A stretch of 36,764 bases of DNA. It comes from Candidatus Dormiibacterota bacterium. GTDB taxonomy: Bacteria; Chloroflexota; Dormibacteria; Dormibacterales; Dormibacteraceae. Each line of letters opens with the position of its first letter. The first letter of the stretch is position 1. Made by a program: the position numbers and the translations under genes. Positions 8,289 through 16,195 of the stretch are shown piece by piece. The notes under the pieces are model-generated. The model was not told the origin of the DNA. It ran no database searches and saw only the letters and a list, made by a program, of their open reading frames with translations. Where the stretch lies: positions 1 through 36,764 of the forward strand of contig CATPBP010000014.1 of NCBI GenBank assembly GCA_955652675.1. Reading direction: 5' to 3'.

Positions 8289-9200
8289 TCAACGAACGCC
8301 TAAGGCCCGCTCGCGGTGTATGGCGACTCCAAGGACGACCAGGCCGATCCCGAGCACCTCCTCGGGCTTCGGGAGCTGGGCCAGGACCAGGACCCCGATC
8401 ACGGTCGCGGTGGCTGGCAGGAGGGAAAGCAGCAAGGCGTAGGTGGCCCGGGAGAGCCTGGCCATGGCCAGCTGGTCAGTCACGTAGGGGATGACCGAGG
8501 AACAGAAGCCCACCCCAACTCCCGCCGCGAGCAGAAGTGGGCTGGTGAAGGCCGGGGCGGCTCCCGCGACCCCGATCGGCATGACGACGACCAGCGCGAT
8601 CAGCATCGCGGCTCCCAGTCCGTCGACCCCCGCGCTGCTTCCGCGCTGGGCGATCCGATGCGCCAGAACGATGTAGAGGACGAAAAGGGCGGCGTTCGCA
8701 AAGGCCAGGGCGAAGCCGAGAGGCTGGCCGGCGAGGCGCACGTTGGTCAGCAGGCACACCCCGCCCACAGCCAGCGCCAGAGCCAGGAGGTTGCGAGGGG
8801 TGCGCGCACCAGTGGCAGCGAGCGCGATGGGCCCCAGGAACTCGATGGCCCCGACCGTGCTGAGCGGCAGCCGGGCGATCGCCAGATAGAACGAGGCGTT
8901 CATGACTCCGAGGACGGTGCCCAGGGCAACAAGGACCCAACGCTCGCTCCAAGGGAGGCTCTGGAACAATCGCCACGGTCGCCTCCAGGCGGCGAACACC
9001 ACAGCGGCGCTCGCGATTCGCAACCAGGCCACCCCCAGCACGTCGATCCGCGAGAAGAGCAGCACGGCGAAGGCCGGTCCCAGATAGTGGAAGACCGCGC
9101 TGACCAGGAAGTAGGCATGTGGTGGGAGGCGGCCCGCCACCCTGCCGGCGACGGGGCGAGCGCTCGCGGCGTCGGATGCCTGCGCGGGAGTGGAGGCCAT
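8289..9200 (-). CDS. EamA-family amino acid/metabolite exporter (RhtA-like)
   Basis: A 303-residue inner-membrane protein with ten hydrophobic segments arranged as two EamA repeats (about 30-150 and 165-295). The segment SSVIPYVTDQLAMARL followed by ALLLSLLPATATVIG strongly resembles the threonine/homoserine exporter RhtA group. The chosen ATG at 9200 gives a normal N-terminal tail; an in-frame ATG at 9236 is possible, and neither has a good ribosome-binding site. It is transcribed divergently from an Lrp/AsnC regulator 62 nt away, an arrangement common for amino acid exporters, so substrate-responsive control is likely. The substrate is inferred, not shown. Confidence 0.88.
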   Translation of the reverse strand: MASTPAQASDAASARPVAGRVAGRLPPHAYFLVSAVFHYLGPAFAVLLFSRIDVLGVAWLRIASAAVVFAAWRRPWRLFQSLPWSERWVLVALGTVLGVMNASFYLAIARLPLSTVGAIEFLGPIALAATGARTPRNLLALALAVGGVCLLTNVRLAGQPLGFALAFANAALFVLYIVLAHRIAQRGSSAGVDGLGAAMLIALVVVMPIGVAGAAPAFTSPLLLAAGVGVGFCSSVIPYVTDQLAMARLSRATYALLLSLLPATATVIGVLVLAQLPKPEEVLGIGLVVLGVAIHRERALGVR

Positions 9201-9262
9201 GCAACAATGCTGTAAGGCGGAAGGCGTTCCGTCCATGGCTAGTCAAAAGTTAGGAGCGGTAT
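9201..9262. promoter_or_regulatory. Divergent intergenic region with inverted repeat, candidate Lrp operator
   Basis: This 62-nt gap separates the divergent EamA and Lrp/AsnC genes. It holds an inverted repeat CGGAA-GGCG-TTCCG at 9218-9231 and a shorter ACA...TGT symmetry near 9204-9213. Lrp/AsnC proteins usually bind imperfect palindromes beside their own gene, so these are candidate sites. AGGAG at 9252-9256 is the ribosome-binding site for the TTG start at 9263. No convincing -35/-10 pair is seen. Confidence 0.35.
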
Positions 9263-9757
9263 TTGGCTGGAAAATCAAGGTCCGGTGCACGGCAAGCCTT
9301 AGCCAATGGCACGGCCCTTCTGGACCAGGTGAACCTCAGGCTCCTCGAGCTGCTGCAGCAGGACCCACGGCTGACGATGGCCGAGCTGGCCAGACGCGTG
9401 GGCATGTCAGCCCCGGCGGTCACCGACCGCGTCCAGCGCCTGGAGCAGGGGGGCGTGATCGCCGGCTACCGGTTGGACGTCGACCCGAAGGCGCTCGGTC
9501 TGCCGATATGCGCCTACGTCCGGGTTCGGCCGGGGCCGCGCCAGCTCCAGAGGATCGCAGAGCTCGCCGTTGCTACACCCCAGGTGATCGAGTGCCACCG
9601 GATCACCGGGGAAGACTGCTTCCTGCTGAAGGTCCGGGTCGCGGCGGTCGATCAGCTGGAGACCATCCTGGATCGCTTTCTTTCCTACGGCCAGACCACC
9701 ACCTCGATCGTGCAGTCCTCGCCCGTGCCGCCTCGATCGCTTCCCCTGGTTCTCTGA
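9263..9757 (+). CDS. Lrp/AsnC-family transcriptional regulator
   Basis: A 164-residue regulator. The N-terminal helix-turn-helix reads NLRLLELLQQDPRLTMAEL then ARRVGMSAPAVTDRVQRLE (about residues 23-63), the standard AsnC-type pattern. The C-terminal part (about 80-155) is the RAM/ligand-sensing domain, with ICAYVRVRPGP, VIECHRITGEDCFLLKVRV and LETILDRFLSYG. The TTG start at 9263 is supported by AGGAG six nt upstream. It is divergent from the EamA exporter, which it probably controls in response to an amino acid. Its stop overlaps the ATG of the following universal stress gene by one base, so the two are co-translated. Confidence 0.92.
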   Translation: MAGKSRSGARQALANGTALLDQVNLRLLELLQQDPRLTMAELARRVGMSAPAVTDRVQRLEQGGVIAGYRLDVDPKALGLPICAYVRVRPGPRQLQRIAELAVATPQVIECHRITGEDCFLLKVRVAAVDQLETILDRFLSYGQTTTSIVQSSPVPPRSLPLVL

Positions 9758-10233
9758 TGCGAATCCTGGTCGGGGTGGCGAGCCGTGGCGCCCCGGAGCT
9801 TCTACGGGCTCTCGATCCCCTGGTCTCGGTCTCAGGGCAGGAGCTGGTCCTGGTTCACGTGTTGGACAACGGCGCCCGGGAAGAGATGGAGCTGGCCGGT
9901 GGCCGTCTCCGATCCAGACCGATCCCGCGCCATCGCCTGCGGGAGATCGCTGAGGCGGAGCGGCAAGCGGCCCGAGCGGCTCTGGACGAAGCGGTGGAGG
10001 TCGCGTTGGCGCTCGGAGCGCTCCCCGAAACGCTGGTCGAGGAAGGCGAGCCCGGCGCCATCCTCTGCCGGCGGATCGAGGAGCGCGACTGCGACCTGGC
10101 CGTGGTGGCGCCCGACGCCGGCCGGCTTACGATCCAGGCCGGGCCCAAATCCGTGGGGCACACCGCCCGCTTCGTTCTCGACCACAGTCCCCGTCCGGTC
10201 CTGCTCATCCGGGGACAGCTCGCCGCCGGCTGA
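9757..10233 (+). CDS. Universal stress protein (UspA family)
   Basis: A 158-residue single-domain Usp. It starts MRILVGVAS, the first beta strand, and ends with the nucleotide-binding signature region DLAVVAPDAG, then GPKSVGHTARFVLDHSPRP and VLLIR, close to the G-2x-G-9x-G(S/T) pattern. The ATG overlaps the TGA of the Lrp gene (TGATG), so it is downstream in the same transcript. Such proteins bind ATP or act as dimeric stress factors in the cytoplasm. It converges on the ABC exporter gene with only 9 nt between stops and no obvious terminator. Confidence 0.88.
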   Translation: MRILVGVASRGAPELLRALDPLVSVSGQELVLVHVLDNGAREEMELAGGRLRSRPIPRHRLREIAEAERQAARAALDEAVEVALALGALPETLVEEGEPGAILCRRIEERDCDLAVVAPDAGRLTIQAGPKSVGHTARFVLDHSPRPVLLIRGQLAAG

Positions 10234-10242
10234 CCGACCCGG

Positions 10243-13188
10243 TCAGAGGACCTGGCGCCTGGCCAGTTCCTGGAACTGCCCGGACTGAGCCAGCAGCTCT
10301 TCGTAGACGCCGCTCTGGACTATGCGGCCGTCCACCAGGACGACGATCCGGTCGGCATGCATGATCGTGCTCAGCCGGTGCGCGATCACGATCCTGGTCG
10401 CCCTCAGCGCCTCCAGGGCCTGGCTGACAATCGCCTGGGTTTCGTTGTCCAGGGCGCTGGTGGCCTCGTCGAAGAGCAGGATGCGAGGCCGCTGCACGAT
10501 TGCCCGGGCGATCAGGAGCCGCTGCCGCTGTCCTCCGGAGAGTGTGGAGCCCCCCTCCACGATGAAGGTCTGCATGCCCATGGGCATGGCGCGGATGTCC
10601 TCGTCCAGCCCGGCCAGCCCGGCGGCCTCCCAGGCGTCGTCGAGCGTGAGCGTCGAGGTGCCCACGATGTTCTGCAGCACCGAGCCTGGAAAGACCCGGC
10701 TGCTCTGCAGGACGACGCCCAGCTGCCGCCGGACCGCCTGCAGGTCGAGCGTGGCGAGGTCGTGGCCGTCGTAGTGGATGGATCCGCTCTCGGGCGTCTC
10801 GAAGCCGAGAAGCAATCGCATGATGGTCGACTTGCCCGACCCGGAGGGTCCGACCAGGGCCAGGAACTGGCCCTGCCTGACCCGGACCGATACGTCGTCC
10901 AGCACCAGAGGTGCTTCGGGCAGGTAGCGAAATCCGAGACCCGTCAGCTCGATGTCGCCCCTCAGGGCCCCCGGATGCACCCGCTCCCCGCTGACTTCGG
11001 GCATCGCCGCGAGGATTGGACGCGCACTCTCGTAGAGCGGGACCGTCTGGGCCAGGGTGACGGCCGCCATCCCGAGGCCCAGCATCGCCACCAGCCCCTG
11101 CGTGAAGGCGGTGGTGAAGGCGATGAAGGTGCCTGTCTGCATGCCGGCCCCGAAGAGCGAGAAAGCCCCGAAGATGAGCATGGTCGACGCGAGCGGCAGG
11201 GCGCTCAGGATCACATTGATGCGGATGGTCGTGAACTGCGCGCGGGTGGAGAGCCGGCTCTGCTCCGATTGGTTCTCGGCCCAGACCGCGTAGGCTCGCG
11301 GCTCGGCGCCGGCAACCCGGATCTTCGCCATCCCGGTCAGGAACTGGAGTGTGATACCCGCCAGCCTGTTCTGCACCAGGTTGAGGGCGCGCAGTGTCCG
11401 CAGCTGGCGTCCGATCAGCGCGAAGCTCAGGCCCAGCCCGACCGCCACCATGGCGACGGCGACCAGCGCCAGACCCACGTTGTAGAAGAACAGCAGAACG
11501 AAGCTGAAGAGCGAGAAGACGCCGGTCAGCACCGAGGTGGAGACGGTGCCGGTCAGGATCTGACGCAGGTTCGTGAGGCCCATGGCGCGGTTGGCCAGGT
11601 CGCCCGCCGTGTAGCGCCGGAAGAACGGCGCCGGCAGCTTCAGCAGCCGGTCCCAGAGGGCGGACTGCAGGGAGGTGTCGGCGCGGCCTTCGGCTCGCAC
11701 CTGGACGACGCCGCGGGCGATCTGGAGAGCCCCGGTGGCGAGCCCGGTGATCGTCAGCGCCACGACGGCCAGCAGCAGCTGAGGCTGGTTGCCGGTCGGG
11801 AGGATCTCGTTGAAGAGCGGGGCGGTGATGAGCGGGAGGGCCAGCGCCAGCAGGCCGCCGAGCAGGCCGTAGAGACCCATCATGGCCAGGTCGCGGCCGG
11901 CGTCACGGAAGCTGAAGGCGAGCAGCTGTCGGGCGTTGACGGGCCGTTCGGGGAAGTGGCGGTAGAGCACGTGGGCGTCCTGCTCCAGCGTGCCGGCCAG
12001 CCGAGCGTCGAGGCGGGGCCTCTCGGCGCGGCCCGGTTCGGCCAGCACGTAGCCGGAGCGCGGCGCCGGGAGCACCGCCACCGGCCGCAGGGCGCCGTCC
12101 CGACGAACGTAGCCCAGCAGCGGCCCCTGCTCGCGCCTCCACCAGTCGCCGGAGAGCCTGACCCGGCGGGTGCGGATTCGGGAGGCGCGGGCGAGGGCCT
12201 CCAGCGGATCCAGTCCCCGATCGCCCGCTTCGGCCAGGTTGGGAGCAGCGACGGGGAAGCCCTCCACCTCGCCGATCAGGCGGCAGGCGGCCAGGAGCGG
12301 GTCCTCGGGCGCCCCCTCCGGCTTGGCAGGCGGGTGAGGGTCGAAGCTTCGGGCCAGCCGCCAGGAAGCCTCGACCAGATGCCGCCGGTCGGATTCGGAG
12401 CTTCGCGCGAGGCGTTCCGCCTCCCCGCTCTCGACCTGGTCGACCCGGCCCCGAACCTCGCCCAGCGTGCGTGCGTGGAAGAGCTCCAGTCCGGCCGCTA
12501 GCTCGGGTTCGGAGGCCGGCTGCACCGCCTCGCCCGCGACCACCGGAAGGGCTTCTGAGGCGACCAGCCAACCCGACGGCGACAGAGGGAAGGCCGGCAG
12601 GTCCGGCGTCAGGGGGAGGCTGTCGCGGCCGAGGAAGTGCGCGCTGCCGGCCAGAGTCCTCAGCCATACCAGCCCTTCGCCCGCCCGGGCGATGCTTCCG
12701 GCCGCCAGCCTCTGTTCTCCGGCTTTCAGCGGATCGGCGTCGCGCGGTTCGGGCCCGGCGGCTGCCGCAGCGGCCGTGGTCAGGCTCTCGATCCAGGCCA
12801 GGAGCTGGGCGCCTCCGGCGCTGTCCAGGACCAGTCGAAGGACCTGGTTCGCCTCGATCTGCACGACAGCGCTCTCGGGTCCTCCGCTTGCCACCAGGTG
12901 AAGGCCGGCCTCGCCGCCGGCCCGTCCGGTACCCAGCAGGAGGTCGCCCTCATCCACCCTGAAAAGCGGAGCTCGGGCGGCGGGCTCGTCGCCGCCACCG
13001 GAGCGGACGGCGAAGACCTGCAGGGGCCCGCGGCTGACCAGCCAGGCCAGGCGGTCATCCTGCAGCGACAGCGGCCGGTTGCCGGCCGCCGGCAGGGTGA
13101 CCCCGCCTTCCACGAGAGCCGACCAGGGATCACGCGCGGTGGCGGCCGAACCGACCGAGGTCCGCCGGCTCTTGGTCTCTCCGCTCAT
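10243..13188 (-). CDS. NHLP-type bacteriocin export ABC transporter, second permease/ATPase subunit
   Basis: A 981-residue protein of the NHLM ABC2 type found in NHLP-leader peptide clusters. Residues 1 to about 400 form a soluble region with a cyclic-nucleotide/cupin-like start (VFAVRSGGG, FRVDEGDLLLGTG) and a C39-like segment lacking an evident catalytic Cys. About 430-720 is the ABC exporter membrane domain with six helices. About 745-981 is the ATPase: Walker A LVGPSGSGKST (K786), Q-loop VVLQSS, signature LSGGQRQR, Walker B ILLFDEATSALD and the switch His in IAHRLST. Its ATG overlaps the stop of the C39 exporter (13185-13188). It probably pairs with that protein for export of the mature lanthipeptide. 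Confidence 0.93.
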   Translation of the reverse strand: MSGETKSRRTSVGSAATARDPWSALVEGGVTLPAAGNRPLSLQDDRLAWLVSRGPLQVFAVRSGGGDEPAARAPLFRVDEGDLLLGTGRAGGEAGLHLVASGGPESAVVQIEANQVLRLVLDSAGGAQLLAWIESLTTAAAAAAGPEPRDADPLKAGEQRLAAGSIARAGEGLVWLRTLAGSAHFLGRDSLPLTPDLPAFPLSPSGWLVASEALPVVAGEAVQPASEPELAAGLELFHARTLGEVRGRVDQVESGEAERLARSSESDRRHLVEASWRLARSFDPHPPAKPEGAPEDPLLAACRLIGEVEGFPVAAPNLAEAGDRGLDPLEALARASRIRTRRVRLSGDWWRREQGPLLGYVRRDGALRPVAVLPAPRSGYVLAEPGRAERPRLDARLAGTLEQDAHVLYRHFPERPVNARQLLAFSFRDAGRDLAMMGLYGLLGGLLALALPLITAPLFNEILPTGNQPQLLLAVVALTITGLATGALQIARGVVQVRAEGRADTSLQSALWDRLLKLPAPFFRRYTAGDLANRAMGLTNLRQILTGTVSTSVLTGVFSLFSFVLLFFYNVGLALVAVAMVAVGLGLSFALIGRQLRTLRALNLVQNRLAGITLQFLTGMAKIRVAGAEPRAYAVWAENQSEQSRLSTRAQFTTIRINVILSALPLASTMLIFGAFSLFGAGMQTGTFIAFTTAFTQGLVAMLGLGMAAVTLAQTVPLYESARPILAAMPEVSGERVHPGALRGDIELTGLGFRYLPEAPLVLDDVSVRVRQGQFLALVGPSGSGKSTIMRLLLGFETPESGSIHYDGHDLATLDLQAVRRQLGVVLQSSRVFPGSVLQNIVGTSTLTLDDAWEAAGLAGLDEDIRAMPMGMQTFIVEGGSTLSGGQRQRLLIARAIVQRPRILLFDEATSALDNETQAIVSQALEALRATRIVIAHRLSTIMHADRIVVLVDGRIVQSGVYEELLAQSGQFQELARRQVL

Positions 13189-15368
13189 CCGGAAGCTACC
13201 AGGCGGGCGTACACGCCTTCCAGGCCCTTCAGCTCGTCGTGGGTGCCGCGCTGGACGACCTTGCCCTGGTCGAGCACCAGGATCTCGTCGCAGTCCCGAA
13301 TCGTGCTCAGGCGATGGGCGACGATGACACAGGTACAGCCCCGCTCGCGCAGATGGTCGTCGATCTCCTTCTCGGTACTGGGATCAAGCGCCGCGGTGGC
13401 CTCGTCGAGGACCAGGATGCGGGGATCGCCGGTCAGCGCCCGGGCGATCTCCAGCCGCTGGCACTGACCGCCGCTGAAGTTCCGACCACCCTCTTCGACC
13501 GGACTTGCATAGCCGCCCGCGCGACCCGCGACGACGTCGTGCACCTGCGCGTCGTGGGCGGCGGCGACGTAGCTCGCTTCGGGGATGGTCTCTTCCCACA
13601 TCGTCAGGTTCGCCGCGACAGTGCCCTCGAAGAGGAAGATCTCCTGGTCCACCGCGGCCAGTGAGCCCGTGATGGTCGCCCGCGGGTACGCGTCGCGGGG
13701 CTTGCCGTCGAACAGGATCTCGCCCTCCCAGGGTTGGTAGAGACCTGTGATCAGCCGGGCGACCGTTGACTTGCCGGAGCCGGAGCCCCCCACCAGCGCG
13801 ACGCGGGCCCCGGGGTTGAGCTTTACGCTCAGCCGCTCTATGAGCGGAGGGGAGAGCGGGCTGTAGCCGAAGGTGACTTCGCGCAGCTCGAGGGCGCCGG
13901 CCAGCTTCCTGGGGGTGGATGAGCCGTTCGAGGGGACGGTCAGCACGGGATCTGCCGGGTAGCGGAGGACGTCGTCCAGCCGAATCATGCTGCCCTCCGT
14001 CTCCTGAACGGTGGCGCCCAGGCTGACGAGCTGGGTGATGGGCTGGGTGAAGCTGGCCATCAGTATCTGAAAGGCGACCAGCGACCCGATGGAGAGGCTG
14101 CCCACGATCACCCGCTCGCCACCCAGGCCCAGGATCAGGACGGTCGTGAGCACGGCCAGGAGGGCGGGGATCGCGCCCAGCACCTGGGTGGAGACGCCGA
14201 GCTCCTGCTGGGCGTTGAGCGCCTTGGCCTGGAAGCCCGACCAGCGGGAGAAAAAGTCAGAGTCGGTCCCCGTGGCCTTCAGCGTCTCTATGTTCTGCAG
14301 GCCGCCGAAGGCGGTGGAGGTGGCGTTGCCCTGCTCCTTCAGAAGCCGCTGGTTGGCGGCGCGCCGCCGCTCCGAGATAACCCGCAAAGCGACGAAGTTC
14401 AGGAGGCCGACCGCGATGCCGACCAGGGTGAGCACGACGTCGTACTGGAACATGACCGCCGCGTAGAAGACGATGGTCAGCAGCCCCACCATGGCGCTGG
14501 CCAGCTCGCCCGAGAGGAGCTGCGCGATGCGGGTGTTCAACTGCGCCCGGCCGGCAACGTCGCCGGCGAAGCGCATGTTGAAGAAGGTCATGGGCAGGCG
14601 CAGGACATGCCAGAAGTAGCGCCCCGAGCCGCTCAGTGAGATCTTCTGGCCCAGCCGGTACAGGTGGAACTGCTGCAGCCAGGTGAGCAGGACCAGGAGC
14701 ACCACCGTGGCGGCCATTCCCTCCAGGAGCGGGACCAGCCAGTCGTGGACGCCCTGCACCAGGTACTCGTCGATGAAGGTCCGGGTGAAGGCGGGTGCGA
14801 GGAGCCCGGGGACCACCAGGAGCAGGCCGGCGGCGACGACGAAGGCGACCGCGACGCGAGAGCCGGCCAGCCGGCTGCGCAGGCCGGTCCGGAGGTTGTA
14901 CGGCCGGCCGGCCTTCTCGAAGGACGGCTCGGGCGCGAACGTGAGCGCGATGCCGGTGAACGACTCGTCGAACTCGGCGTCGGTCACCGTCCGCCGTCCC
15001 GACGCCGGGTCGTTGACGTACACCCGCCCCCGACCGAAGCCCTCGACCACCAGGAAGTGGTTGAAGTTCCAGAAGACCACGAACGGGGTCTGAAGCCGGT
15101 GCAGGTCCGCGGGCTCCGCCTTGAAGGCGCGGCCCTGGAGCCCGTACTTCTCGCCCGCCTTGATCATGTTCAGCGCGTTGCTCCCGTCCCGGGAGACCCC
15201 GCAAGCCTCGCGCAGCTCCTCCAGGGTGGTGAAGCGGCCGTGGTAGGCGAGGACTATCGAGAGGGCGGCGGCGCCGCACTCGACCGCCTCCATCTGGAGG
15301 ACGGTTGGCGTCCTGACTCGGCGCTGCCGGTGGGGGGTCGCTGTCTGACCCCCGGCTGCCGCGCTCAC
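13185..15368 (-). CDS. NHLP-type C39 peptidase/permease/ATPase bacteriocin exporter
   Basis: A 727-residue peptidase-containing ABC transporter. The C39 domain (about 20-150) has Q25 and the catalytic Cys in QMEAVECGAAAL (C31), the His in NFNHFLVVEG (H104) and the Asp in NDPASG (D120), so the cysteine protease triad is complete. It would cut the precursor after its double-Gly motif. Six membrane helices (about 165-450) follow, then the ATPase: Walker A LVGGSGSGKST (K533), signature FSGGQCQR and Walker B ILVLDEATAALD. The GTG start overlaps the HlyD-like stop; its stop overlaps the next gene's ATG. It acts in the inner membrane on the LanM-modified peptide. Confidence 0.95.
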   Translation of the reverse strand: MSAAAGGQTATPHRQRRVRTPTVLQMEAVECGAAALSIVLAYHGRFTTLEELREACGVSRDGSNALNMIKAGEKYGLQGRAFKAEPADLHRLQTPFVVFWNFNHFLVVEGFGRGRVYVNDPASGRRTVTDAEFDESFTGIALTFAPEPSFEKAGRPYNLRTGLRSRLAGSRVAVAFVVAAGLLLVVPGLLAPAFTRTFIDEYLVQGVHDWLVPLLEGMAATVVLLVLLTWLQQFHLYRLGQKISLSGSGRYFWHVLRLPMTFFNMRFAGDVAGRAQLNTRIAQLLSGELASAMVGLLTIVFYAAVMFQYDVVLTLVGIAVGLLNFVALRVISERRRAANQRLLKEQGNATSTAFGGLQNIETLKATGTDSDFFSRWSGFQAKALNAQQELGVSTQVLGAIPALLAVLTTVLILGLGGERVIVGSLSIGSLVAFQILMASFTQPITQLVSLGATVQETEGSMIRLDDVLRYPADPVLTVPSNGSSTPRKLAGALELREVTFGYSPLSPPLIERLSVKLNPGARVALVGGSGSGKSTVARLITGLYQPWEGEILFDGKPRDAYPRATITGSLAAVDQEIFLFEGTVAANLTMWEETIPEASYVAAAHDAQVHDVVAGRAGGYASPVEEGGRNFSGGQCQRLEIARALTGDPRILVLDEATAALDPSTEKEIDDHLRERGCTCVIVAHRLSTIRDCDEILVLDQGKVVQRGTHDELKGLEGVYARLVASG

Positions 15369-16195
15369 CGCGCCTCTGGCAGCACCAGGCTGATCGGGTG
15401 CTGCTGCGAGACGGCGACCGACACCGAGGCGAGCGTGCCTGCCGTGATGACCGCGTCCGGGCCCCGCGACGACGACCAGCGGTAGCCGCTGGGCGTCCCA
15501 GCATCCGGCTTGAGCGCCAGGTGGACCTCGACCGGGGAGCTGCCCGCCTGGTTCAGGAAGAGCTGGACCAGGTTCTGGTTCTGGAGCAGCCGCATCATGC
15601 CCGGCGGGCTGGAGAGAAAGGGCGCCACGTAGTCGACGCTGGCCAGCATGTAGCCGTACTGCTGGGGGCTGTAGCTGCTGGGCGCGACCTCGGCCTGCAT
15701 CCCGGTCCTGATCTGCTTGCCGACCGAGGCCGGGAAGAACACCACGAGCTCGAGCGGGTTCTGGCTCTCCTCCAGGTTGAGGACCCCGGCGGCGACGGAG
15801 ACGAGCTGACCGGGATTGACCAGGAGCTCGAGCACCTTTCCGCTGTAAGGGCTGATCACGTTGATGGGAGAACCGTCCGCACCCGGCAGCGGCGTCACCT
15901 GGGCCACGACCTGGCCCTGGGACACCTGCTGGCCGACCCCTACCGAGACCGACTGAACCTGGCCGGCCGAGGGAGTCTGGACGGCGAAGAGACCGCCGCC
16001 CCGGATGAACATGCCCTGCTCGCTGATGCTCGTGGCCACCGTGCCGAAGAGGCCCCAGACCACCGCCGAGCCCACGACGGCTCCGATCGCCAGCAGCGCG
16101 ATCCAGCTCCGGCGCGAGGTTATGCGCATGAGCTGGTCCAGCTGCTCCGGCGAGGAGAGGCGGTCGAGCGAGCGCTGTCTGAAGATCGTGCCCAT
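15365..16195 (-). CDS. HlyD-like membrane fusion protein of NHLP bacteriocin export
   Basis: A 276-residue adaptor protein of the NHLM HlyD type. A cytoplasmic N-terminus (about 1-30) leads to one membrane helix (SWIALLAIGAVVGSAVVWGL, about 31-50). The lipoyl/barrel-sandwich half-motifs are VQTPSAGQVQSVSVGVGQQV and INVISPYSGKVLELLVNPGQ, typical of this family. The open frame extends further upstream, but ATG 16195 overlaps the LanM stop (ATGA) and gives the expected N-terminus. It is shorter than classical HlyD and lacks a long coiled coil, as is usual for NHLP clusters. It probably bridges the two ABC subunits to the outside. Confidence 0.9.
   Translation of the reverse strand: MGTIFRQRSLDRLSSPEQLDQLMRITSRRSWIALLAIGAVVGSAVVWGLFGTVATSISEQGMFIRGGGLFAVQTPSAGQVQSVSVGVGQQVSQGQVVAQVTPLPGADGSPINVISPYSGKVLELLVNPGQLVSVAAGVLNLEESQNPLELVVFFPASVGKQIRTGMQAEVAPSSYSPQQYGYMLASVDYVAPFLSSPPGMMRLLQNQNLVQLFLNQAGSSPVEVHLALKPDAGTPSGYRWSSSRGPDAVITAGTLASVSVAVSQQHPISLVLPEAR

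Noticed and set aside
10234-10242. Terminator between the universal stress gene and the ABC exporter gene
   Set aside because: The gap is 9 nt and no hairpin with a T-run is visible on either side.
10357-12501. 714-codon open frame on the plus strand opposite the second ABC exporter
   Set aside because: Its translation is charged low-complexity sequence without motifs, and the minus strand holds an obvious ABC transporter.
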